NCBI GenBank assembly: GCA_965262845.1
Contig: CBDHFX010000002.1
Coordinates: 1,116,001-1,180,000 of the forward strand
Direction: 5' to 3'
Length of the DNA stretch: 64,000 nucleotides
Origin: ECT2AJA-044 sp965262845
Lineage (GTDB): Bacteria; Bacteroidota; Bacteroidia; Flavobacteriales; ECT2AJA-044
Shown: piece after piece, positions 1-8,336 of the stretch
Layout: each line of letters begins with the position of its first letter
Position numbering within the stretch: the first letter of the stretch is position 1
The notes under the pieces: model-generated
Databases searched by the model: none
Seen by the model: the letters and a program-made list of their open reading frames with translations, nothing else
Told to the model about the DNA's origin: nothing
Made by a program: the position numbers and the translations under genes

Positions 1-435
1 GATTTTTACGATCGTTTGAAAACGGTCTCTAAAGGATATGCCAGTTTCGACTATCAACCCATCGGATACCGGATATCTGATCTGGTAAAAGTGGATGTGT
101 TATTGAACGGAGATCAGATAGATGCCCTTTCCGCGCTGATCTACCGGAACAATGCGTACGACATTGGAAAAAAAATGTGCTCGAAGCTTCGGGACCTTAT
201 CCCACGTCAGCAATTCGATATTGCAATTCAGGCCGCCATCGGCTCCAGGATCATTACCCGGGAAACTGTTAAGGCCTTACGTAAGAATGTGACAGCCAAA
301 TGCTACGGAGGAGATGTTTCCAGAAAGAGAAAGCTGCTCGAAAAACAGAAAGCAGGTAAGAAAAGAATGCGTCAGGTAGGAAATGTCGGGATACCTCAAC
401 AGGCCTTTTTAGCGGTGCTGAAGTTAGATAAATAA
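1..435 (+). CDS. lepA: Elongation factor 4 (LepA), C-terminal part
   Basis: The window opens inside this gene; the reading frame is open from base 1 and stops at TAA 433-435. The visible 144 residues are the C-terminal domain specific to EF-4, the ribosome-binding GTPase that acts on stalled or mistranslocated ribosomes. Recognisable family landmarks are the KCYGGD(V)SRKRKLLEKQK segment, then GKKRMRQVGNV and the IPQQAFLAVLK end. The GTPase domains lie outside the window. A methionine would be possible near base 16, but the frame continues upstream and the first codons (DFYDRLKTVSKGYAS) also fit EF-4, so this is a truncated view and not a short gene. Identification is firm from family motifs. 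Confidence 0.95.
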   Translation, partial: DFYDRLKTVSKGYASFDYQPIGYRISDLVKVDVLLNGDQIDALSALIYRNNAYDIGKKMCSKLRDLIPRQQFDIAIQAAIGSRIITRETVKALRKNVTAKCYGGDVSRKRKLLEKQKAGKKRMRQVGNVGIPQQAFLAVLKLDK

Positions 436-559
436 GTTGGATTTGCTATTTTAGCCCTTTCTAACACGTCAGTTAGGAAATAGGTTACGATCTATTCCAT
501 GGCCAAAAAAGAAAAACGGAAACATTCCGTTATAATCTGTGTTTAATTAAAAACTGAAT

Positions 560-1189
560 ATGATGAAAAAACTATGCTCCTTTGTGCTGGCGATCTCTGC
601 CAGCATTGCCATGATCTCCTTTGCGCCTAAAAGCGAGCCGGAGAACCAACTTGAAATTGGTGACAACATGCCTATGGTGCATGTGAAGATGACCAATATT
701 GACGGAAGCGAGATGAATCTTCGCGAAGCGATGGATAAAAACGGGTTGCTGGTGATCTTCTCCTGCAACACCTGTCCGTTTGTGATTGAATGGGAAGAAA
801 CATACAATGATCTGGATGCCCTCGCAGCTTCTCATGATATCGGAATGATCCTGGTGAATTCCAATGAAGCAAAACGCAATGGCGACGACAGCATGGAAGA
901 GATGATCACCCATGCCAGGAAGCAAAAGTATACAGCTCCTTACGTGGTCGATACGGATCATGTGGTAGCTGATGCCTTCGGAGCAAAGACCACTCCGCAC
1001 GTGTATCTCTTCGACAAAAATTTGTCGTTGATCTATACCGGATGCATTGACGACCGTTACGAAAACAAAGCCAAGGAAGTTACCCAAACCTACCTGGCCG
1101 ACGCTATAAACAGCTACATGAATGGCGACAAGGTAAACCCGGCCATCACAAAGAATAAGGGTTGTAGCATCAAGCGCGTTAAAAAGTAA
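560..1189 (+). CDS. Secreted thioredoxin-like (AhpC/TSA family) protein
   Basis: A 209-residue protein with an N-terminal signal peptide (about residues 1-22, hydrophobic core LCSFVLAISASIAMI) followed by a peroxiredoxin/thioredoxin fold. The redox motif is CNTC at about residues 72-75, and the cis-proline region reads KTTPHVYLF. Proteins of this type form or break disulfides, or act as thiol peroxidases, in the periplasm. The substrate cannot be told from sequence. Two Met codons open the frame; the first is used here. The preceding 124 bases hold no clear gene or Bacteroidota promoter. purD starts 19 bases after its stop, so the two may share a transcript. Confidence 0.85.
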   Translation: MMKKLCSFVLAISASIAMISFAPKSEPENQLEIGDNMPMVHVKMTNIDGSEMNLREAMDKNGLLVIFSCNTCPFVIEWEETYNDLDALAASHDIGMILVNSNEAKRNGDDSMEEMITHARKQKYTAPYVVDTDHVVADAFGAKTTPHVYLFDKNLSLIYTGCIDDRYENKAKEVTQTYLADAINSYMNGDKVNPAITKNKGCSIKRVKK

Positions 1190-1208
1190 CCGGACCTGAA
1201 TTTGTTTT

Positions 1209-2480
1209 ATGAATATCCTGGTCCTCGGCTCAGGCGGGCGTGAGCATGCCCTTAGCTGGAAGCTTGCCCAAAGTCTTCATGTTCACAAATTATTCATCGC
1301 TCCGGGCAACGGCGGAACTGATCAGGTCGGTACCAACGTCAACCTGGATCCTGTCGATTTCCCCGCTTTGGCGGATTTCATACGCCAGGAGGCCATTGAT
1401 GGAGTGGTGGTCGGACCCGAGGAACCGCTTGTGAAGGGAATGCGTGACACTCTGAGGGCCGAATTCACTGATGACGACCTATGGATAATCGGCCCCGGAC
1501 AAGAAGGTGCACAACTTGAGGGCTCCAAGAGCTTCGCCAAGGATTTTATGAAGCGCCACAACATACCAACTGCACGCTGTAAGAGCATTGACGCTTCCAA
1601 TCTGGCCGCAGGCCATCGTCTTCTTGAATCGCTTTCGCCACCCTATGTTTTAAAGGCAGACGGCCTCGCGGCCGGAAAAGGAGTGCTGATCCTCGAAGAC
1701 ATCGGGGAGGCAAAAGCGGAGCTGGTGGCCATGCTGGAAGGTAAATTTGGTGCAGCCGGCGAAAAAGTCGTGATAGAAGAATTTTTGAAGGGGATCGAAC
1801 TTTCCGTCTTCGTGCTCACAGATGGGCAATCGTACCGACTGCTTCCGTCGGCGAAGGACTACAAACGGATCGGCGAAGGAGATACCGGGTTGAACACGGG
1901 CGGAATGGGAGCGATCAGTCCCGTACCTTTTGCCAATGAGGCCTTCCTTAAGAAAGTAGAGGAGCGCATCGTGAAGCCTACGATCAATGGCCTGCAGCAG
2001 GATGCTATTCCTTACTGCGGTTTCCTTTTTTTTGGGCTCATGAACGTGGGCGGTGATCCTTATGTGATTGAATACAACGTGCGCATGGGAGATCCGGAAA
2101 CGGAAGTGGTGATGCCGCGATTGAAAGGGGATCTGGCCGAGCTGCTTGAAGCGACCGGGCAGGGCCGGCTCAAGGAAATGGAGGTTGGATCCACTGAAGA
2201 TACGGCCGTGACCATGATGCTGGTGAGTGGAGGCTATCCGGAAGCCTATGAAAAAGGAAAGGTGATCAAAGGGCTGGCCGACGTGGAAGGCAGTATGGTG
2301 TTTCATGCCGGAACCAGAAAGCAGGGCAATGATTTGGTAACCTCGGGCGGACGCGTCCTTGCAGTGACCTCACTGGCATCAGACCGTAGGTCTGCATTGG
2401 AAAAAACCTTCATAAACGCAGAGCGGGTCCACTTCGACAAGAAGTACTATCGAAAAGATATCGGGTTCGATCTGGGGTAG
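1209..2480 (+). CDS. purD: Phosphoribosylamine-glycine ligase
   Basis: 423 residues, the usual length for GAR synthetase, which joins glycine to phosphoribosylamine with ATP in purine synthesis. The N-terminus MNILVLGSGGREHAL is the family signature. The ATP-grasp region follows with GLAAGKGV, and the signature NVRMGDPETE lies near residue 290. The C-terminal GRVLAV element is also present. The ATG at 1209 places the glycine-rich loop at the expected distance from the start. It is followed on the opposite strand by the small DUF6341 gene and then by DUF6427, a neighbourhood I recall as typical of Flavobacteriales. Nothing unusual was seen. Confidence 0.97.
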   Translation: MNILVLGSGGREHALSWKLAQSLHVHKLFIAPGNGGTDQVGTNVNLDPVDFPALADFIRQEAIDGVVVGPEEPLVKGMRDTLRAEFTDDDLWIIGPGQEGAQLEGSKSFAKDFMKRHNIPTARCKSIDASNLAAGHRLLESLSPPYVLKADGLAAGKGVLILEDIGEAKAELVAMLEGKFGAAGEKVVIEEFLKGIELSVFVLTDGQSYRLLPSAKDYKRIGEGDTGLNTGGMGAISPVPFANEAFLKKVEERIVKPTINGLQQDAIPYCGFLFFGLMNVGGDPYVIEYNVRMGDPETEVVMPRLKGDLAELLEATGQGRLKEMEVGSTEDTAVTMMLVSGGYPEAYEKGKVIKGLADVEGSMVFHAGTRKQGNDLVTSGGRVLAVTSLASDRRSALEKTFINAERVHFDKKYYRKDIGFDLG

Positions 2481-2483
2481 GAA

Positions 2484-2654
2484 TTACTCCTGGCCCGCGC
2501 GTTTGAACCTGATCAACTGGCCCATCCAGTACAGGAAAGCACCTGCGACGATCAGCAGGAAAACAAGGTTGGCATTGTTCCCCAGTGCCGGGAAGATCTG
2601 GAAGGTCATTTGCAGAAAGTCCCCGAGTCCGGTCCAGAATTCCGTCATTGCCAT
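2484..2654 (-). CDS. Small membrane protein, DUF6341-like
   Basis: A 56-residue ORF on the minus strand that fits exactly between convergent purD (stop at 2480) and divergent DUF6427. It begins MAMTEFWTGLGDFLQ (ATG 2652-2654, or a second ATG at 2646-2648) and ends FKRAGQE. It has one membrane segment, about residues 29-46, then the motif YWMGQL and a basic tail. The FxYWMxQL pattern and the position beside purD and DUF6427 match the flavobacterial DUF6341 family, some members of which carry a mistaken uracil phosphoribosyltransferase label. Its function is unknown. A TATTTTTG box on the minus strand at 2671-2678 could serve as its promoter. The family call rests on recall and pattern, not on a search. 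Confidence 0.72.
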   Translation of the reverse strand: MAMTEFWTGLGDFLQMTFQIFPALGNNANLVFLLIVAGAFLYWMGQLIRFKRAGQE

Positions 2655-2692
2655 TACTTTTGGATCGGCCCAAAAATAAGAAAAAACGTGTA

Positions 2693-3685
2693 ATGCTGAT
2701 CAACGTTTTCAGAAATCAGAAACCCTTCTCAATCACCATGGTGTTCCTGGTTTTCACGGTCCTTTGGGTACCTGGATGGTGGATGCATCCGGCTGATGCC
2801 CGCGTTGAAGGGGGGGCACCTCTCTACATCCTGATCCAGAGCCTGTCAGGAAGATCATTCATTCTAAACCGCCTTTTAACAGCATTGATGATATGGTTTT
2901 CCGGGATCACACTGAACGGAGCGGTGAATCGGCAGGATCTTTTCAAAGTAAAAAACAACTTTACGTTGTTCTTCGTCGTCTTTCTCGGGTCCTGCATACC
3001 GGAAACCTCGGTTCCCTCTCCCGCACTTTGGTCGCTGCCCTTCATTGGCTTGTCGCTGCGCGAGCTGCTCTGCCTTTATTTCGAGGAAAGGAGTTTGCTG
3101 ACCGTTATGAACGCCGGTTTGTTCCTGTCGCTTGGCTGGCTCATGTATTTCCCGGTGATCACCTTCCTTCCCCTGCTGATCATTGCCATCCTGCTCAACG
3201 GATATACGGACTGGCGTCATATTGCTGTGATATTCGTGGGATCCATAGCGTTACCGCTCATCGTGCTTCCCCTTTGGATCTGGTTTCCGCACCTGATCAA
3301 TACGGATCTTCTGAGTTTCTGGTCGGCACTTCGGTTGGGCCAAACAGACCTGCTGATCCCTATGGCCCAACTACCCGTCATGATCGCCGTGCTGGTGTTG
3401 TCAGTCACCAGTATAGTGGAGCTGGCTCTTAACCTGGGCAAGAAGCGGGTAAGCAATAGAAAGAATTTTCTTCTGATACTTTGGGCCACCCTAATTGCAC
3501 TGTTTGGAATGCTCATTGCTCCCGTCAATCAGGTCAAACAGCTAGTGGTATTAGCCCTGCTGCCCATATCCCTGATCATGGCTAATTTTTTTTACTATTT
3601 ACGAAACGACTTTTGGAGTAACGCATTGGTCATTATGCTCCTCATTGCCGCGCTGATTTCAGTATATATCCCGCAAGTAATTTGA
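2693..3685 (+). CDS. Multi-pass membrane protein, DUF6427-like
   Basis: 330 residues starting at ATG 2693. The frame is open further upstream, but that extension would run over the DUF6341 gene and does not look like protein. The opening MLINVFRNQKPFSI followed by a membrane segment matches the flavobacterial DUF6427 family. About eight to ten hydrophobic segments are visible, including LLTALMIWFSGI, FPVITFLPLLIIAILL and VIFVGSIALPLIVLPLWIW. It therefore sits in the inner membrane. No catalytic motif is visible and its role is unknown. Conserved linkage to purD and DUF6341 hints at a shared function or regulation, but this is not demonstrated. Confidence 0.75.
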   Translation: MLINVFRNQKPFSITMVFLVFTVLWVPGWWMHPADARVEGGAPLYILIQSLSGRSFILNRLLTALMIWFSGITLNGAVNRQDLFKVKNNFTLFFVVFLGSCIPETSVPSPALWSLPFIGLSLRELLCLYFEERSLLTVMNAGLFLSLGWLMYFPVITFLPLLIIAILLNGYTDWRHIAVIFVGSIALPLIVLPLWIWFPHLINTDLLSFWSALRLGQTDLLIPMAQLPVMIAVLVLSVTSIVELALNLGKKRVSNRKNFLLILWATLIALFGMLIAPVNQVKQLVVLALLPISLIMANFFYYLRNDFWSNALVIMLLIAALISVYIPQVI

Positions 3686-3885
3686 TGTTTTGTTTGGGAA
3701 TACAAGTGGTTTTATGGCCTGCGATCCGATTCCACCCGCTCCACTCTGGAGCCTGTTGCAGGTATGGATATCGTTTTCATCCCGGGAAATACCTTAACAC
3801 TCTGACTTCAGCAGAAACAAAAGTTCCTTTGGCCATTTGAGGACCATGCACATAGTTCAAAAAAATGAGTTATAAATATTTTAAT

Positions 3886-3893
3886 TATATTTG
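3886..3893 (+). promoter_or_regulatory. Bacteroidota -7 box for the first barrel gene
   Basis: TATATTTG matches the Bacteroidota -7 consensus TAnnTTTG and lies 73 bases before the ATG at 3967. No good TTTG -33 element is present at the usual spacing, so this is a candidate only. The rest of the 280-base gap 3686-3966 shows no gene. Confidence 0.45.
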
Positions 3894-3966
3894 CCGCTGG
3901 TTGCAGGCCCGTAAGTCAAAAAGCACGCAGAGGGTTGGCAGCCATTAATCCTTTAAACTCAACACT

Positions 3967-4530
3967 ATGAACAGATCTATGAAGTTTTTTGCGGTTGCCC
4001 TGGTTGTATGTACCATAGGCATGTCAAAGGTGAACGCCCAGCACGAAGCTAAAGCCAATATCCTGGGAGCAATATTCAACCAATTTGAAGCAAGTTATGA
4101 ATATATCCTTGATGAGAATATGGGAATTTTGATTTCGGGAGCCTATATTCAAAATCCTGGATCATTTATCTCTTATGACTATTCCGGATTTTCAGTTACG
4201 CCCGAATTCCGCTATTATTTCAACCCAAAGAATGAGGATGCCACAGGCTTTTTTGCAAGCGGTTATCTTAGATACAGAAATACCAAGACCGAATTACTTG
4301 ATATTAAATGGACTACCAACGGCATGGGTGTCGGTTTCACTCTTGGCTATAAGTTTGTGACCGATTTCGGTCTGGTGCTTGAAGCAGGGCTTGGATATGG
4401 CCGTTATGTCATAAATAACCGCACTTTTGATACTGGTGATGACGAGGATGATGAAGTGTTGGAGGAATTTTATGCGGGGCTCCCTAGCTATATTTTTCGA
4501 TCTATTGTGAACGTTGGCTATAGATTCTGA
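3967..4530 (+). CDS. Outer-membrane beta-barrel protein, paralogue 1
   Basis: 187 residues with a cleavable signal peptide (MNRSMKFFAVALVVCTIGMSKVNAQ, then HEAKAN). The mature part alternates amphipathic strands, for example ASYEYILDENMGILISGAY, FSVTPEFRYYFNPKN and GFFASGYLRYRN, and ends in the aromatic strand NVGYRF, as expected for a small eight-strand barrel folded by BAM. The function is unknown. It forms a tandem pair with the gene at 4830-5408; the two share most of their sequence at signal peptide, strands and C-terminus. A loop rich in D and E (DTGDDEDDEVLEEF) before the last strand is private to this copy. A TAnnTTTG box lies upstream at 3886. Confidence 0.8.
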   Translation: MNRSMKFFAVALVVCTIGMSKVNAQHEAKANILGAIFNQFEASYEYILDENMGILISGAYIQNPGSFISYDYSGFSVTPEFRYYFNPKNEDATGFFASGYLRYRNTKTELLDIKWTTNGMGVGFTLGYKFVTDFGLVLEAGLGYGRYVINNRTFDTGDDEDDEVLEEFYAGLPSYIFRSIVNVGYRF

Positions 4531-4598
4531 GGTTTGCGCTTCCGGAGGGAAGGACAAAACTGCGGATAATAAACCCTTTATTATATATTTAGATTTGT

Positions 4599-4635
4599 AG
4601 GGGCTTGCCTCGGTAGCTTAGGGTGGCAAGCCCCT
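4599..4635. terminator. Strong hairpin between the two barrel genes
   Basis: Perfect 11-bp inverted repeat, AGGGGCTTGCC at 4599-4609 and GGCAAGCCCCT at 4625-4635, with a 15-base loop, 69 bases after the stop of the first barrel gene. It is followed by TACTTTAC rather than a clean T-run, so it may be a terminator or an mRNA-stabilising stem. Confidence 0.5.
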
Positions 4636-4764
4636 TACTTTACAGATTGTCTTATCAAGGCTGGTTATTACCTGTTGCTTTGCGGGCAGCAGGCACTGCC
4701 GGCTTTGTAAAGTCCAGGCCTTTGAAAGGAAAGTCAGAAGTAGGAGGCTTCTTTCCTTAGTACT

Positions 4765-4820
4765 AATAGAACCCCTTGAATGAGGTTCCACTACACCCAC
4801 ATTCTTTCTTGATTTGAAAA
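4765..4820 (-). repeat. Dispersed ~56-bp repeat, copy 1
   Basis: Read on the minus strand, this segment matches 45125-45180 at about 45 of 56 positions, including an identical 16-base block TTTTCAAATCAAGAAA and the blocks AATGTGGGT and GGGTTCTA. Each copy ends just before a plus-strand gene (here the second barrel paralogue), but in opposite orientations. Confidence 0.6.
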
Positions 4821-4829
4821 AATAACCCT

Positions 4830-5408
4830 TTGAACAAGATCTATAAAGTTTTTGCGGTTGCCTTGGTTGTATTTACCATAGGCATGTCAAAGGCAAATGC
4901 CCAGCACGAAGTTAAAGCCAATATTGTGGGACCAATAGTCAGATCATTTGGAGCAAGTTATGAATATATTCTTGATGAGAATATGGGAATTTTGATTTCG
5001 GGAGCTTATTGGCAATTCACCGGATCTTCTGCATTTGGACTTGTTACTCCTCCTGAATATATCGGATTTTTAGTTACGCCCGAATTCCGTTACTATTTCA
5101 ACCCGAAAAATGAGGATGCCACAGGTTTCTTTGCAAGTGGTTACCTAAGATACAGAAATATGAAGGTCAACGTCGAGTTAGGTCATCCTTTGGTTGACCT
5201 TTATGATCCTATGCCTGGTTATAAAGAGTCTTCCAACGGCTTGGGTATCGGTTTGACCATTGGCTATAAGTTTGTGACCGATTTCGGTCTCGTGCTCGAA
5301 TTAGGGGGTGGATATGGCCATTTCGTCATAGAAAAAGGCAATGTTGATGCCAGCAGACTTATTCCAGGTGATCCTCGATATTTTTTGAACGTTGGTTATA
5401 GATTCTGA
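4830..5408 (+). CDS. Outer-membrane beta-barrel protein, paralogue 2 (TTG start)
   Basis: 192 residues, paralogue of the gene at 3967. Signal peptide MNKIYKVFAVALVVFTIGMSKANAQ, then barrel strands such as ASYEYILDENMGILISGAY, FLVTPEFRYYFNPKN and GFFASGYLRYRN, and a terminal NVGYRF. The start must be TTG at 4830: an in-frame TGA at 4815-4817 lies just upstream, and the next Met is inside the signal peptide (IGMSK). The 3' ends of both paralogues stay near-identical for about 28 bases past the stop (GAGGTTTGCGCTTCCGGAGG), so the duplicated unit included the downstream flank. Copy-specific differences sit in the loops, as in surface-exposed barrels. Function unknown. Confidence 0.78.
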   Translation: MNKIYKVFAVALVVFTIGMSKANAQHEVKANIVGPIVRSFGASYEYILDENMGILISGAYWQFTGSSAFGLVTPPEYIGFLVTPEFRYYFNPKNEDATGFFASGYLRYRNMKVNVELGHPLVDLYDPMPGYKESSNGLGIGLTIGYKFVTDFGLVLELGGGYGHFVIEKGNVDASRLIPGDPRYFLNVGYRF

Positions 5409-5528
5409 GGTTTGCGCTTCCGGAGGGGAAGTTTTATAGGATTAGAAAGCTTACTCTCCCTGTATGGTAAGCAAGAGAGGAAAGGGAAAGCGAGGATTGT
5501 GGCAGAGCTTATAGGAGCAAGCCCCTTT

Positions 5529-8168
5529 TTAAGGATTAAAAAAGTTTCTTGCTTTTTCCAAAGCACGGTCAATACCATCCGACTTTTTACCGCCGGCTGA
5601 TGCGAAGAAAGGTTGTCCTCCCCTACCCCCGCCTCCTTCGATCTCCCGAGCGAGCCTGTGCATGATCTGACCGGCATTCCAGCCTTTCTCCTCCGCCAAT
5701 GCCTCACTGATCATTAGGTTCAGGTAAGGTTTGCCATGGTGTATGGTCGCAACCACCGCCACGAGGTCATCGCACTCTCCTTTCAACCCGAGGGTTAGCT
5801 TTTTAAGGTTTTTCGGGTCAAGGTCCACCTTGGCAGTGATCAATCGGATCCCATTGATCTTCTCAGCCGAATGGAGCAAATCGTCCCTGAGTCTGTCCGC
5901 TTTTTCCGCCAGCAGGGACCCGACCTGACGCTGCATCTTCTGATGCTCATCGCGCAATCGCCGGATGGCTTTCAGGGGATCCTGCGACCTGAGCATTTCC
6001 CTGACCTGACAGATCAGTTCTTCCAGTTCACAAAAGTACGCATCCACCTTGTCCGCCGTGATCGCTTTAATCCGACGGACCCCTTTCGCGATGGCCGACT
6101 CGCTTACGATCTTGAAATAACCGATCTGCCCGGTACCAGACACATGCGTACCACCGCACAACTCCCTGCTTTCCCCAAGCTGGATCATCCGAACCGTATC
6201 GCCGTATTTTTCGCCAAACAACATCATGGCACCCTTTTTCTTCGCCTCGCTGAGTGGTATTGAGGAAAATTCCTCCAGTCGCAGGTTCTGACGGATACGC
6301 AGGTTCACCCAATCCTCAACCAGACGGATCTCCCTGCCGGTCATTTTTTTGTTGTGGAAAAAATCGAACCGCAAATAGTCCGGATGAACCAGGCTGCCCG
6401 ACTGTCTCACATGCCCGCCCAGGATTTCGCGCAGTGCCTTGTGCAGCAAGTGCGTGGCCGAATGATTGTTTTCAGCCCCTCTCCGGGCCGATGAGTCCAC
6501 AACTGCCCTGTAGATCTGATCTATATACTTTGGAAGTTGATCCGTGATATGAACGATCAGGTTATTCTCTTTCCTGGTATCAAGTATTTCCACTTCGTTA
6601 TCCTCGCACCGGATATATCCCCGATCACCTACCTGTCCCCCACCCTCCGGGTAGAAGGGCGTCTGGCTAAAAGCTATTTCGAACAGCTCCTCTTCCCTGA
6701 CCCTCACCTTGCGATACCGGGTGATCTGCACATCCGTTTCGAGGATCTGGTAGCCAACGAATTCTTCCCGTTCGTCCGGGATCAATACTACCCAGTCATC
6801 AGTGGATCTTTTGGCATTGGTATCCGCGCGTGAGCGTTCTTTCTGGAGATTTAGCTTTTCCTCGTACTGTACGCGGTTCATCTTCATGCCGCGTTCGCGC
6901 AGGATCAATTCCGTCAGATCGGTCGGAAAACCATAGGTATCGTATAACTCGAATACCTTATCGCCAGCCAGCTCCCTGCCTTCGCTTTCCTCCAGGTATT
7001 GATCAAGCCGTTTCAATCCCTGTTCCAGGGTACGGAGGAAAGAGACCTCCTCATCGCGAATAGTTTTTTTGATCACCGAACTCGCCTGAAATGATGGAAG
7101 TGATCCATCTTCTGGCGCAAGCTCCTGTTTCTCCAGTTCTCCGACCGAATCAATGAGGCGATAAATGAAAGGTTCCTTTTGTCCGAGAAAGGTGAATCCA
7201 TACCGCGAGGCACGACGCAAGATCCGGCGAATGACATATCCGTCCCCGGAATTCCCCGGAAGCCGTACTTCCGCAAGCAAAAATGCGCTGGCCCTTATGT
7301 GATCGGCTATCACGCGCATAGCCATATCGCGTTTTTCATCCTTCCCATATTCGTATCCGGTCAGTTCGGCGATCTTGTTGATGATCGGTTTAAAGATATC
7401 CGTATCGTAGGTTGACCGGACCTTCTGCACGGCCATGCACAGGCGTTCCAATCCCATTCCCGTATCGACATGCTTCTTAGGGAGAGGCTCCAGGGAGCCA
7501 TTGGCCAAACGATTGAACTCCATAAATACGAGGTTCCAGATCTCAACAACCAGCGGATGGTCTTGATTCACGAGCTCAGAACCCGATATGGCCGACCGCT
7601 CCTCATCTGACCGCAGGTCAATATGGATTTCGGAACAAGGCCCGCAGGGACCCTGATCACCCATCTCCCAAAAGTTGTCCTTTTTGTTGCCCATGAGGAT
7701 GCGTTCCTTCGGAACGATGGCTGACCACTCGTCGCAGGCTTCGCGATCCATGCCGAGGTGATCGCCCTCGTCCCCCTCAAACACCGTCACGTACAGGCGG
7801 TCTTTATCGAGCCTGTAACCCTCCGTCAGCAGTTCCCAGGCCCAGGCGATGGCTTCCTTTTTGAAGTAATCGCCAAAGGACCAATTGCCGAGCATCTCGA
7901 ACATGGTATGGTGGTAGGTATCATGCCCCACCTCCTCCAGGTCATTATGCTTTCCGGAAACCCGCAGGCATTTTTGCGCGTTGGCCACACGTTTATGCCG
8001 GACCTCGGCGTGGCCCAGGATCAGGTCCTTGAACTGGTTCATCCCCGCATTGGTGAACATCAGGGTTGGATCGTCCTGGTTGAACATGGGGGCAGGTGGA
8101 ACGCACCGGTGATCCTTCTCCTCAAAGAAACTCAGGAATTTTTCGCGAATGTCCCCGGACGAGAGCAT
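5529..8168 (-). CDS. alaS: Alanine-tRNA ligase
   Basis: 879 residues from ATG 8166-8168. The frame is open 14 codons further, but MLSSGDIREKFLSFFEEKDH is the conserved AlaRS beginning. Class II aminoacylation core at the N-terminus (FTNAGMNQFKDLILG, then NWSFGDYFK), editing domain with the zinc-type motif HSATH and the distal CGGTH motif, and the C-Ala domain ending in GGGGRGGQPFFASAGG. The length is normal for the family. It charges tRNA-Ala with alanine and clears mischarged Ser and Gly. It is divergent from the M23 peptidase gene, an arrangement I recall as common in Bacteroidota. A minus-strand TAAATTTG at 8312-8319 is a weak promoter candidate. Confidence 0.97.
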   Translation of the reverse strand: MLSSGDIREKFLSFFEEKDHRCVPPAPMFNQDDPTLMFTNAGMNQFKDLILGHAEVRHKRVANAQKCLRVSGKHNDLEEVGHDTYHHTMFEMLGNWSFGDYFKKEAIAWAWELLTEGYRLDKDRLYVTVFEGDEGDHLGMDREACDEWSAIVPKERILMGNKKDNFWEMGDQGPCGPCSEIHIDLRSDEERSAISGSELVNQDHPLVVEIWNLVFMEFNRLANGSLEPLPKKHVDTGMGLERLCMAVQKVRSTYDTDIFKPIINKIAELTGYEYGKDEKRDMAMRVIADHIRASAFLLAEVRLPGNSGDGYVIRRILRRASRYGFTFLGQKEPFIYRLIDSVGELEKQELAPEDGSLPSFQASSVIKKTIRDEEVSFLRTLEQGLKRLDQYLEESEGRELAGDKVFELYDTYGFPTDLTELILRERGMKMNRVQYEEKLNLQKERSRADTNAKRSTDDWVVLIPDEREEFVGYQILETDVQITRYRKVRVREEELFEIAFSQTPFYPEGGGQVGDRGYIRCEDNEVEILDTRKENNLIVHITDQLPKYIDQIYRAVVDSSARRGAENNHSATHLLHKALREILGGHVRQSGSLVHPDYLRFDFFHNKKMTGREIRLVEDWVNLRIRQNLRLEEFSSIPLSEAKKKGAMMLFGEKYGDTVRMIQLGESRELCGGTHVSGTGQIGYFKIVSESAIAKGVRRIKAITADKVDAYFCELEELICQVREMLRSQDPLKAIRRLRDEHQKMQRQVGSLLAEKADRLRDDLLHSAEKINGIRLITAKVDLDPKNLKKLTLGLKGECDDLVAVVATIHHGKPYLNLMISEALAEEKGWNAGQIMHRLAREIEGGGGRGGQPFFASAGGKKSDGIDRALEKARNFFNP

Positions 8169-8336
8169 ATTTCGAGGCAACCTTTCCCGACATTCCACTG
8201 TTGATAACAAGAATGTCAGGTAATTACAAGCTAACTTTTTAAATGCGTATTTTGCAGCGCGTATTGCAATGAATACTTAACCGCATCGTTTTGTAACCCG
8301 CAAAAGTGATGCAAATTTAAGGAATACACAATCATT

